Assembly (NCBI GenBank): GCA_943326025.2
Contig: CALPRR020000115.1
Location: forward strand, 1 to 7,883
Direction of reading: 5' to 3'
DNA length: 7,883 bases
Origin: Candidatus Kuenenia stuttgartensis
GTDB lineage: Bacteria; Bacteroidota; Bacteroidia; Flavobacteriales_D; Crocinitomicaceae
Shown here: positions 1-5,997 of the stretch, in pieces
How the letters are laid out: every line of letters starts with the position of its first letter
Position numbering within the stretch: position 1 is the stretch's first letter
The notes under the pieces: model-generated
What the model was told of the DNA's origin: nothing
Databases searched by the model: none
The model's input: the letters and a program-made list of their open reading frames with translations, nothing else
Position numbers and translations under genes: made by a program

Positions 1-104
1 GATTAGGATTACATGCGAAAGTATTGGCTTTTAAACACCCTAAAACAGGAAATGTTGTTCGTTTTGAAAGTGAAACTCCAAAGAAATTTTTGAAATTATT
101 ATAA
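1..104 (+). CDS. RluA/RluD-family pseudouridine synthase, C-terminal end only
   Basis: The reading frame whose first full codon is at base 3 gives 33 residues and ends with TAA at 102-104; the start lies before the window. The visible tail contains LHAKVLAFKHPKTG followed by FESETPKKF, which resembles the C-terminal strand of RluA/RluD-type synthases (LHA..L.F.HP.TG....F.S..P..F). These enzymes isomerise specific uridines in rRNA or tRNA to pseudouridine; the catalytic Asp region is not in the window, so the substrate cannot be told. The protein ends soon after the conserved block, without the longer tail of E. coli RluD. nth starts 24 bases downstream on the same strand with no terminator or -7 element seen between, so the two may be co-transcribed. 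Confidence 0.7.
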   Translation, partial: LGLHAKVLAFKHPKTGNVVRFESETPKKFLKLL

Positions 105-128
105 TTAGAAATTCGATTTATCTGTAAT

Positions 129-773
129 ATGACCAAGAAGGGAAAAGCGAAGTTTATCATTGAGGAATTAGAAAAATTATATCCTGAAACACCAGTTCCA
201 TTGGATCATACTGATTCTTATAGTTTATTGATCGCTGTTTTACTTTCTGCTCAGTGTACGGATGTGATGGTTAACCGTGTGACCCCAAGTTTGTTCAGTC
301 GTGCAAATAATCCGTTCGATATGATTAAGTTAACAGTTGATGAAATTCGAGAAATTATTCGTCCTTGTGGTTTGTCTCCTAAAAAAGCGAAAGCAATTTA
401 TGAATTATCTCATATTTTAATTAACCAACACGGTGGAGAAGTTCCTGAAAGTTTTGAATTATTGGAAGAACTTCCTGGTGTAGGACATAAAACGGCTTCA
501 GTTGTAATGTCTCAAGCGTTTGGTGTTCCAGCTTTCCCCGTAGACACACATATTCATCGTTTATTAATTAAATGGGGAATTACAAAAGGTAAAAATGTAG
601 TTGAAACTGAAGTGGATGCAAAAAAACTATTTCCAAGAGAACTTTGGAATAAATTACATTTACAAATAATTTTTTACGGAAGAGAATATTCTCCTGCAAG
701 AAGTCCTCTTTTAGAAAAAGATTACATAACGAGAACCATCGGAACGAAAGAAGCAATTAATAGTTTGAAATAG
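129..773 (+). CDS. nth: Endonuclease III (DNA glycosylase/AP lyase), lacking the [4Fe-4S] cysteines
   Basis: Base-excision-repair enzyme of the HhH-GPD superfamily that removes oxidised pyrimidines and cleaves the abasic site. At 214 residues it is full length (E. coli Nth is 211). Seen directly: LLSAQCTD at 38-45, helix-hairpin-helix LPGVGHKTA at 115-123 with the catalytic Lys at 121, and VDTHIHR at 138-144 with the catalytic Asp at 139. The odd feature is the C-terminus. After YGREYSPAR (183-191), where family members carry C-x6-C-x2-C-x5-C for an iron-sulfur cluster, there is no cysteine at all; the only cysteines are C43 and C80. The C-terminal segment is otherwise intact, so this is loss of the cluster rather than truncation. 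From memory, related Flavobacteriia proteins also lack these cysteines. The gene ends 17 bases inside the convergent DUF2071 gene. Confidence 0.93.
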   Translation: MTKKGKAKFIIEELEKLYPETPVPLDHTDSYSLLIAVLLSAQCTDVMVNRVTPSLFSRANNPFDMIKLTVDEIREIIRPCGLSPKKAKAIYELSHILINQHGGEVPESFELLEELPGVGHKTASVVMSQAFGVPAFPVDTHIHRLLIKWGITKGKNVVETEVDAKKLFPRELWNKLHLQIIFYGREYSPARSPLLEKDYITRTIGTKEAINSLK

Positions 774-1479
774 TTCGTTTTTTTTCAACTGTGATGTTTG
801 ATCCTTCAGCTAGAAAAACAGAAACAGGCTCAAGTTGATTTAAAATTGAAAAATCATCACAATAAACGTTCTCAAAATCTAATTTTACATCAGATGAAAT
901 AATCGGATACATTTCCCAGCGAGGATGCGTTACACCATATTCAAATGTTTTTTTCTCAGAATATTTTGTATAACCCCAATAATGTTCGGTAATAAATTCG
1001 GCTTCACTACCAATAGGAATTTCAATCAATCGATTCTCAGCAATTGCTTGCAACGAATGTATTTTATCAGAAAATTTAAAGCAATATTGAATATTTAATT
1101 GTTGTTCGTCTATTTTCCAAGAATGATCCATTTTAACCGTTTCGTAATGCTCATTGTAAACAGTATTCGCTACAAAAGATAGAGCAGCTTTTGGTACAAG
1201 TTCTTTAATAAAAACAGCACCTCGTTTCCACTCATTGTTTTCAAAATATTTAACGTAAAAACGAAGATTTACTTCTTCAAAATTAGAATGATAGGGTATT
1301 TTAAATCCTAATAAGCGTGTATTTAGAAATAAAAACCCAATTAAACTGACATAACATTTACCTTCAAATAAATCGAGTTCTGTACCTTTTGGAATATATT
1401 TCTTTAAAATTTCAGGATCGATTGTGTAATTAAAAATCAGTAATTTTCTCCATTCAGCTGTTAAAAATGATTTTTTCAT
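757..1479 (-). CDS. DUF2071 / YqjF-like family protein
   Basis: A 240-residue protein matching the DUF2071 (COG3361, YqjF-like) family, whose biochemical function is not established. Family hallmarks seen: an N-terminal AEWRKLLIFNYTIDPEILKKYIP block (8-30; in the family the start of an acetoacetate-decarboxylase-like fold), EVNLRFYV at 69-76, EHYWGY at 165-170 and HPRWEMYP at 185-192. No signal peptide or membrane segment is evident, so it is probably cytoplasmic. Its ATG overlaps the stop codon of the TIGR01777 gene upstream by ATGA (1476-1479), implying translational coupling and a place as last gene of the four-gene cassette. Its 3' end overlaps nth by 17 bases, and no intrinsic terminator was found there. 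Family assignment is fairly sure; the role is unknown. Confidence 0.82.
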   Translation of the reverse strand: MKKSFLTAEWRKLLIFNYTIDPEILKKYIPKGTELDLFEGKCYVSLIGFLFLNTRLLGFKIPYHSNFEEVNLRFYVKYFENNEWKRGAVFIKELVPKAALSFVANTVYNEHYETVKMDHSWKIDEQQLNIQYCFKFSDKIHSLQAIAENRLIEIPIGSEAEFITEHYWGYTKYSEKKTFEYGVTHPRWEMYPIISSDVKLDFENVYCDDFSILNQLEPVSVFLAEGSNITVEKKRTISNY

Positions 1480-2405
1480 AATGAATTTTTTAATGCGTTA
1501 AATGCTTTGTCAATCGATGGGTATTTAAATTCAAAACCAGCTTTTAATAGATTGTCAGGAATCACAAATCGGCTTTTTAATATCAATTCTGTTTCAGTAG
1601 AAATAATGAAAGCACCGATTTCAAGTAATAATCGTGGACTGTTCAAATGGAATTTTACACCAATTGATTGTCTCAATACTTTCATGAATTCAGAATTCGT
1701 AATCGGGTAGGGAGCAGTGGTGTTAAAAACTCCTTCAAGTTTGTTTTCAATAATAAAATTGATACTGTTAATCAAATCGGTTTCATGAATCCAACTGACC
1801 ATTTGTTTTCCATTTCCTTGCTTTCCTCCGAGACCAAATTGAGTCATTTTTTTCAATCTTGGATAGACACCATCTTCTTTACTCAACACCAAACTTGTTC
1901 TTAAAATGATTTTTTTAGTATTCGAGAAAGATTTGGTTTGTTCTAAAAAACAAGCTTCCCATTTTTTACAAACTGTTTCAGAGAAATCGTTACCTAAATT
2001 ACCTTCAACTTCTGTCATAGGTTTTGATTTTGAATCAATGTATATCGTTGCAGAAGCGGATTGAAACCAGAATTTAGGCTGATTTCCACAAAGTGAAATA
2101 ACTTCACTGATAGCTTTTATAGAGTTTAGTCGTGAATTGATAATTTCACTTTTATTTTTTTCGTTATATCTACAATTTACATTTTTCCCTACTAAGTTGA
2201 TCAAAACATTACTGTTTTCAAACTCTTTTTGGTTTGATATTAAACTGATTCCATCCCAATTTAAATAGCGAATATTTTCAACGGTTCTGTTTTCACCTCT
2301 TGTTATTACAATTATTTCAGTAGTAATTGATTTGAAATTTTCAATTAGTGCTTTTCCAATTTGTCCAGTTCCACCGACAAGAATGATTTTTTGAAATTTC
2401 TTCAT
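1476..2405 (-). CDS. TIGR01777-family NAD-dependent epimerase-like protein (SDR superfamily)
   Basis: A 309-residue extended short-chain dehydrogenase/reductase of the TIGR01777 (YfcH/SDR39U1-like) family, full length. Seen: Rossmann dinucleotide motif GGTGQIG at 11-17; GKNVNCRYNEKNKSEIINSR at 73-92, the family's signature before the bound-cofactor region; QSASATIYI at 115-123; VCKKWEA at 145-151; RTSLVLS at 169-175 and SWIHETDLI at 204-212; NTTAPYPITN at 228-237; and a C-terminal DUF1731-like segment ending LLKAGFEFKYPSIDKAF (286-302). The canonical YxxxK pair of classical SDRs is not clear, as usual for this family. The substrate is unknown; homologues are often loosely labelled epimerase or cell-division inhibitor. 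It lies 2 bases downstream of the DCC gene and overlaps the DUF2071 gene by ATGA, so it is the middle of a coupled operon. Confidence 0.9.
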   Translation of the reverse strand: MKKFQKIILVGGTGQIGKALIENFKSITTEIIVITRGENRTVENIRYLNWDGISLISNQKEFENSNVLINLVGKNVNCRYNEKNKSEIINSRLNSIKAISEVISLCGNQPKFWFQSASATIYIDSKSKPMTEVEGNLGNDFSETVCKKWEACFLEQTKSFSNTKKIILRTSLVLSKEDGVYPRLKKMTQFGLGGKQGNGKQMVSWIHETDLINSINFIIENKLEGVFNTTAPYPITNSEFMKVLRQSIGVKFHLNSPRLLLEIGAFIISTETELILKSRFVIPDNLLKAGFEFKYPSIDKAFNALKNSL

Positions 2406-2407
2406 GA

Positions 2408-3223
2408 TTAAAATAATAAAATGAAAACTATAATTAATCTATAAATCACCCAAGTAATAGATGGTATAAGATTTAAACCGATTAATTTACAACGTCTTAA
2501 ATGTTCTAAAAACATTAAAAAGACAACTGAAAAGAAGTAAATCAGAAAAAAGAGATTTGAATGAATGATTGCTAATTTCGCAATTAAAATTCCAATTACT
2601 AAAAGAATTGCACCAGCAAGTGAAACACTCATCATGTTTCCTAAATAGTTATATATCTTTTGTTTATCATTGTTAATTAAAACAATTGATTGAAATAAAA
2701 TTTGAGCACCACAGATAAAAAATTCTCTACCAAACGAACTTTTTGGTAAGTAATCTGTTAAATGAATTGAATAACGATATAAAATGAAAGAGGTGACAAA
2801 CCAAGTTAGTATCAAATAGAATGTTCTATACTTGATATTAAAATCTGGTGTGCATGTATCATTTGGATTTTTACTAGGCATAATTACCTTTCTATTAAAC
2901 GAGATGAATGAATACATTTTTTTTAATAGAAAGTATATAGGCTTTAATTTAAATAGTTTAGTTAGGATTGGAATTTTAAGAGTAATGATTTTTAAAATAC
3001 TATCAATACCATAAATTACTTCACCCGATTCCGTATTTACTAAAGCAATTTCATTACAAGCTCTTTTTTTATCAATTAACGTGCATGTTTCTTCATGCAT
3101 TTCTTGAAATCCTTCTCGACCTTCTTTATCTAATAAACCTGTTAAAACAAATGCTTTACTATAGGTTTGACAAAGAGGACATTGATCATCAAATATTAGT
3201 TTATAATTTTTTAAAGTTTTCAT
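2408..3223 (-). CDS. DCC-family (DUF393) thiol-disulfide protein with C-terminal membrane domain
   Basis: The N-terminal part (about 5-115) is a DCC-family domain: LIFDDQCPLC at 9-18 carries the DxxCxxC motif with C15 and C18 as the likely redox pair, and YGIDSILKII (71-80) fits the family's second conserved block. The DCC fold is thioredoxin-like and annotated as putative thiol-disulfide oxidoreductase. The remaining ~135 residues are strongly hydrophobic, with probable membrane spans near 135-152, 168-184, 196-220, 222-240 and 254-271, and a conserved-looking EHLRRCKLIGL (240-250) in a loop. The protein is therefore a redox domain attached to the inner membrane, the DCC part probably cytoplasmic since no signal peptide precedes it. 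The ATG at 3223 lies only 2 bases from a copy of the cassette's palindrome. Partner and substrate are unknown. Confidence 0.82.
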   Translation of the reverse strand: MKTLKNYKLIFDDQCPLCQTYSKAFVLTGLLDKEGREGFQEMHEETCTLIDKKRACNEIALVNTESGEVIYGIDSILKIITLKIPILTKLFKLKPIYFLLKKMYSFISFNRKVIMPSKNPNDTCTPDFNIKYRTFYLILTWFVTSFILYRYSIHLTDYLPKSSFGREFFICGAQILFQSIVLINNDKQKIYNYLGNMMSVSLAGAILLVIGILIAKLAIIHSNLFFLIYFFSVVFLMFLEHLRRCKLIGLNLIPSITWVIYRLIIVFILLF

Positions 3224-3225
3224 AT

Positions 3226-3243
3226 TTTCAGTAATTATTGAAA
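3226..3243. promoter_or_regulatory. Candidate GbsR-type operator, copy next to the DCC gene
   Basis: A near-palindrome with arms TTTCA and TGAAA around GTAATTAT (16 of 18 bases symmetric). It belongs to a 24-base stretch (3226-3249) identical to 3799-3822 upstream of the regulator gene; both copies are then followed by a similar A-rich run and ATATATT. It fills most of the 39-base gap between the regulator and DCC genes and ends 2 bases before the DCC start codon. A dimeric winged-helix regulator could bind here. No good TAnnTTTG element was found for a separate DCC promoter. Binding is inferred from position and repetition only. Confidence 0.6.
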
Positions 3244-3249
3244 GTTTGT
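3226..3249. repeat. Direct repeat copy 1 (24 bases, identical to 3799-3822)
   Basis: The 24 bases are identical and in the same orientation at 3226-3249 and 3799-3822, with differing bases immediately on either side. Looser similarity continues rightward through an A-run and ATATATT in both copies. The two copies flank the regulator gene, one on each side, which suits either a duplicated operator or an ancestral promoter-region duplication. Confidence 0.85.
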
Positions 3250-3262
3250 ACTAAAAAATATA

Positions 3263-3769
3263 TTATGACATTAATTTAAATAGAATTGAGAATAATTTAT
3301 TTTCATTTTCATTTAAAAGTAGATTCACAGATTTATCCATTTTTCCAACAAAAGTATCTAATTGATTTATCATTGATGAAAACTCTTTAATTTCTGCAGT
3401 TTGTTGGTCACCTTCTATCGTTTTAAGCTGGTTAATTACCTTTAAAACAGGTTCCATTTCACGTTTTTTACGTTCTTTTATGATTCTTCTTGCAACTTCC
3501 CAAATATCTTTTTCTGCTGTAAAATATTCTTTACGGTCACCAGGTATAAGTTCTTTGTGGACTAAATTCCAATTGATTAAGTCACGAATATTCATATTTG
3601 CATTTCCACGGGAAATACTTAATTCGTTCATTATTTCTTCGGCAGACATTGCTTTAGGAGAAATTAAAAGAATAGCATGTACTTGAGCCATAGTGCGGTT
3701 AATTCCCCATTCACTCCCTAATTTCCCCCAAGTTTGAATAAACTGTGCTTTTGCTTCATTGAATTCCAT
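3263..3769 (-). CDS. GbsR/MarR-type winged-helix transcriptional regulator
   Basis: A 168-residue protein that matches the GbsR (COG1510) branch of MarR-like regulators. Seen: FIQTWGKLGSEWGINRTMAQVHAILLISP at 10-38, typical of the family; a helix-turn-helix in 41-66 (SAEEIMNELSISRGNANMNI, the SRGNANMN recognition-helix signature); a wing around PGDRKEYFTA (76-85); then a long charged helical tail (about 86-168) that in such proteins provides the dimer interface. No ligand-binding motif can be named. It is the first gene of the minus-strand cassette, 39 bases ahead of the DCC gene, and a dyad lies 26-51 bases upstream of its ATG with an identical core before the DCC gene, which suggests it controls both itself and the three genes downstream. 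The inducing signal is unknown. Confidence 0.88.
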   Translation of the reverse strand: MEFNEAKAQFIQTWGKLGSEWGINRTMAQVHAILLISPKAMSAEEIMNELSISRGNANMNIRDLINWNLVHKELIPGDRKEYFTAEKDIWEVARRIIKERKKREMEPVLKVINQLKTIEGDQQTAEIKEFSSMINQLDTFVGKMDKSVNLLLNENENKLFSILFKLMS

Positions 3770-3773
3770 ATTT

Positions 3774-3781
3774 CAAATGTA
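3774..3781 (-). promoter_or_regulatory. Candidate -7 promoter element of the regulator gene
   Basis: On the minus strand this reads TACATTTG, an exact match to the Bacteroidota -7 consensus TAnnTTTG. It lies only 4 bases before the start codon, so a transcript from it would be nearly leaderless. The -33 region expected some 20 bases upstream falls inside the palindrome at 3795-3820, so a bound regulator would block it. This is a consensus match only. Confidence 0.45.
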
Positions 3782-3794
3782 TAAAAAAGTTTTT

Positions 3795-3820
3795 AAACTT
3801 TCAGTAATTATTGAAAGTTT
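3795..3820. promoter_or_regulatory. Candidate GbsR-type operator, copy upstream of the regulator gene
   Basis: A 26-base near-perfect palindrome, AAACTTTCA and TGAAAGTTT arms around GTAATTAT, with only one mismatched base pair (24 of 26 bases symmetric). The core 3799-3822 is repeated exactly at 3226-3249 on the far side of the regulator gene. Its location over the expected -33 region of the regulator promoter fits autorepression. It is also about 30 bases left of the hipB promoter region, so an effect on the divergent operon is possible but less likely. Confidence 0.65.
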
Positions 3821-3822
3821 GT
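3799..3822. repeat. Direct repeat copy 2 (24 bases, identical to 3226-3249)
   Basis: Second exact copy of the 24-base sequence, in the same orientation. Here the palindrome extends four bases further on its left side and its right arm is longer than in copy 1, so this is the more symmetric, possibly stronger, site. Confidence 0.85.
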
Positions 3823-3846
3823 GTTAAAAAAAAATATATTGAAAAA

Positions 3847-3872
3847 ATAATGTAATATATTTGATACATTAT
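3847..3872. promoter_or_regulatory. Candidate HipB operator dyad
   Basis: A perfect 8-base inverted repeat, ATAATGTA and TACATTAT, separated by 10 bases, upstream of hipB. A further half-site-like ATACATT occurs at 3905-3911. In E. coli, HipB dimers bind inverted repeats in their own promoter (TATCC-N8-GGATA), so the architecture is comparable though the sequence differs. The dyad covers a TATATTTG (3856-3863) and the putative -33 TTTG of the hipB promoter. AT-rich DNA forms chance dyads, so this is a candidate only. Confidence 0.45.
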
Positions 3873-3893
3873 AGATTAAAAATCATATATTTG
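3860..3893 (+). promoter_or_regulatory. Candidate promoter of the hipB-hipA operon
   Basis: TTTG at 3860-3863 and TATATTTG at 3886-3893 match the Bacteroidota -33 TTTG and -7 TAnnTTTG elements with a 22-base spacer. Transcription would start near 3897-3901, leaving a leader of roughly 13-17 bases before the ATG at 3914. The -7 element is half of a perfect 15-base palindrome (TATATTT-G-AAATATA, 3886-3900). A second TATATTTG at 3856-3863 could serve as an alternative -7 element. Confidence 0.5.
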
Positions 3894-3913
3894 AAATATA
3901 AACAATACATTTT

Positions 3914-4186
3914 ATGAATTGGAGGTATTTGTTAGAAGGCGATTTACTAGTAGAATTTGGAAATCGAATAAAACTTTTGAGAAAGCAAGCCGGTTATAGT
4001 CAGCAGGATTTAGCAGATCAAATAGGGACGACACGTATTCGAATTGGTGATATTGAAAAAGGAAAAAACACTTCTTTCATTTTTATCATAAGAATACTTA
4101 AAGTTTTCAATAAAATAAATGAGTTTGAAGCTTTAATGGAAGTAGAGAAAATATCTCCAAAAGAAATGTTTCGAACTGGTAAATAG
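3914..4186 (+). CDS. hipB: HipB-like XRE-family antitoxin/repressor
   Basis: A 90-residue helix-turn-helix protein of the XRE/Cro family. The HTH domain spans about 15-70: FGNRIKLLRKQAGYSQQDLADQIGTTRIRIGDIEKGK, with SQQDLADQIG as the first helix pair and the usual DIEKGK turn. It lies 14 bases ahead of hipA in the same orientation, the classic hipBA order, so it is most likely the antitoxin that binds the HipA kinase and represses the operon through dyads in its promoter. The ATG at 3914 gives about 12 residues before the usual domain start (near EFGNRIK); no later ATG is available before the HTH, and a TTG at 3929 preceded by GGAGG is an alternative start. The C-terminal tail after 70 is short and charged. 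Confidence 0.85.
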   Translation: MNWRYLLEGDLLVEFGNRIKLLRKQAGYSQQDLADQIGTTRIRIGDIEKGKNTSFIFIIRILKVFNKINEFEALMEVEKISPKEMFRTGK

Positions 4187-4200
4187 AATAAACTAAAGCG

Positions 4201-5484
4201 ATGAGTTCGATAAAGATTACATTGTGGAACAAACCAATAGGTTATGTTTATTGGGACGATAAAAACAATCGTTCTATTGTTGAATTGGATGAAAATTATC
4301 AAAAAAGTCAATTAGATGTTTCACCATTATTACTAAATAAATCAGTTAAAATTCATTCATCTTCAATTTATGAACCTGTATTTCAAGGTTTAATACCAAT
4401 GATTGCAGATAGTTTGCCGGATTTTTTTGGAAATCGTGTTTTTCATACATGGTTAGAGCAGAATAATATCTTAGAAAGTGATTTAAATCCTATCGAACGA
4501 CTTATGTATACAGGAAAAAGGGGGGTAGGAGCATTGGAATATGAACCTGGTAAAACAATCATCAATTCTATCGAAACAGTTGATTTTTCTGAAATTGTCA
4601 ATATCTCTGAAAAAATAATTTCTAACAAATATGCTTTCAAAGATTACATCGATAATCAACAAGCATTACAAAATATATTAACGATTGGTTCTTCAGTTGG
4701 TGGTGCTCAAGCAAAAGTTTTAGTTGCGATTCATCCAATTACTGGAGAAATAAAAGCAGGTGATATTTTACATGATGATTCACTTTTTGAATATTTTATT
4801 GTGAAATTAGGTCACGATTCTGAAACAAATTGGGGAAAAGAAAAAACTTCTGTTGAATACGTTTATTACCAAATGGCAAAGTTAGCTGGTCTTGAAATTG
4901 AAGATAGTAAATTAATTCAAAATGAAGGAAATACTCATTTTATCACCAAGCGATTTGAACGTAAAAATGGCATGAAAATTCATTTTCAAACATTATTAGG
5001 ATTAACAGGTTATGAAAATAGAGCTATACCATTCTCATATGAGCAATGTTTCATTGTATTAGAACAATTAAAGTTGAAACATTCTGATAAAGAACGATTG
5101 TTTCGTCAATTGGTTTTCAATGTGGCTTCTTGTAATATGGATGATCATATGAAAAATATTGGTTTTGTCATGCATCAAGATGGAGAATGGAAATTAGCTC
5201 CAAGTTATGATTTAACTTATCCTTTCGATCCTTATTTACCTAGCATGAAATTTCACAAGATGAATATCAATGGTAAATCGAAGAATGTTCAACTAGAAGA
5301 TGTATTAAACATTGCGAAAAAAGTAGGTATAAGAAATCCAAAAGGAATTATTGAACAAGTTGTAGATGCAGTTTTATGTTTTGAGAAATTATCGAATGAA
5401 TTTCAAATCAGTGAAAAATCAAAATCTATAATTTGGAACGATATAAAAGAAGCAACAAATAGATTAAAATCAATTTCAAAATGA
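4201..5484 (+). CDS. hipA: HipA-family Ser/Thr kinase toxin
   Basis: A 427-residue full-length HipA (E. coli HipA is 440), with the N-terminal subdomain (about 1-115, including GYVYWDD and the GKRGVGALEYEP block) and the C-terminal kinase-like core. Seen: GSSVGGAQAK at 163-172, matching the activation/P-loop of E. coli HipA, where S165 aligns with the autophosphorylated S150; an ATP-contacting Lys in FIVKLG (K202); the catalytic loop MDDHMKN at 313-319 with D314 as the likely catalytic Asp; and the metal-binding Asp in SYDL (D337). All key residues are present, so it is probably active. HipA-type kinases phosphorylate aminoacyl-tRNA synthetases (GltX in E. coli), halting translation and promoting persistence; the target here is unknown. 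It is followed by an ATGA-overlapping third gene. Confidence 0.92.
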   Translation: MSSIKITLWNKPIGYVYWDDKNNRSIVELDENYQKSQLDVSPLLLNKSVKIHSSSIYEPVFQGLIPMIADSLPDFFGNRVFHTWLEQNNILESDLNPIERLMYTGKRGVGALEYEPGKTIINSIETVDFSEIVNISEKIISNKYAFKDYIDNQQALQNILTIGSSVGGAQAKVLVAIHPITGEIKAGDILHDDSLFEYFIVKLGHDSETNWGKEKTSVEYVYYQMAKLAGLEIEDSKLIQNEGNTHFITKRFERKNGMKIHFQTLLGLTGYENRAIPFSYEQCFIVLEQLKLKHSDKERLFRQLVFNVASCNMDDHMKNIGFVMHQDGEWKLAPSYDLTYPFDPYLPSMKFHKMNINGKSKNVQLEDVLNIAKKVGIRNPKGIIEQVVDAVLCFEKLSNEFQISEKSKSIIWNDIKEATNRLKSISK

Positions 5485-5960
5485 AAATAGCAACTGTAAG
5501 TGAATTGAAGAAAGAATTCAAACATCTTGAAAATGATGAATTAATTGAGTTGTTGTCAAACTTAATGAAATACAGTAAAGAGAATAAAGAATTACTGAAT
5601 TACTTATTATTTGAAGCTGATTATGAAGATAATTACATTTTAAAAATAAAAGAAGAGATTTCAATCGCATTTGAAAATATTGATTCAAGAAGTTGGAAAA
5701 CAATGAAAAAACCAATTCAACGTATTTTGAAACTCGTGAAGAAATATATTAAGTATTCTAAAAAACCTGAAACAGAAATTGAATTATTGATTTTTTTCTG
5801 TGAACAGATGCGTAAAGTTAAGTTGTCATTTAAACGAAATCCAATCGTTCTTAATATTTACATTCGTCAAATTGCTACCATCGATAAAGTGATGTTAAGT
5901 CTCCATGAAGATTTAAGAGCCGATTTTAATGAACAGATTGAAAAGCTAAAAGAGTTATGA
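5481..5960 (+). CDS. Conserved hypothetical protein, third gene of the hip operon
   Basis: A 159-residue, Lys/Glu-rich, mostly helical-looking protein without signal peptide or membrane segments. Visible features: SELKKEFKHLENDELIELLSNL (8-29), which resembles a small helical hairpin; YLLFEADYEDNYI (41-53); a basic stretch KKPIQRILKLVKKYIKYSKK (76-95); then an acidic-hydrophobic helix ETEIELLIFFCEQM (97-110). From memory it resembles a Bacteroidota family of unknown function (possibly DUF6155), but I cannot confirm the family number. Its ATG overlaps the hipA stop codon (ATGA, 5481-5484), so it is likely translated from the hip mRNA. Whether it modulates the toxin or is simply a passenger cannot be told. 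It ends 38 bases before a terminator hairpin. Confidence 0.72.
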   Translation: MKIATVSELKKEFKHLENDELIELLSNLMKYSKENKELLNYLLFEADYEDNYILKIKEEISIAFENIDSRSWKTMKKPIQRILKLVKKYIKYSKKPETEIELLIFFCEQMRKVKLSFKRNPIVLNIYIRQIATIDKVMLSLHEDLRADFNEQIEKLKEL

Positions 5961-5997
5961 AATAAAGTTTATTTAAAACTGGAATCTATTAAAAAAA

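Noticed and set aside
1507..1904. Two plus-strand reading frames inside the TIGR01777 gene
   Set aside because: They are antisense to a gene with strong family motifs and have no promoter or recognisable product.
3770..3913. The gap between the divergent operons as the edge of a mobile element carrying hipBA
   Set aside because: No transposase, integrase, target-site duplication or tRNA is visible, and the 24-base repeats flank the regulator gene, not the hip operon.
4018..4311. A 97-codon minus-strand reading frame across the hipB-hipA junction
   Set aside because: It lies antisense to two well-supported genes and its translation resembles no family; it is a shadow of the AT-rich coding strand.
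5137..5160. Asp-Asp in the HipA catalytic loop (MDDHMKN) where E. coli HipA has Asp-Gly
   Set aside because: From memory, DDHxKN is common among HipA-family kinases and the catalytic Asp is kept, so it is not a sign of inactivation.
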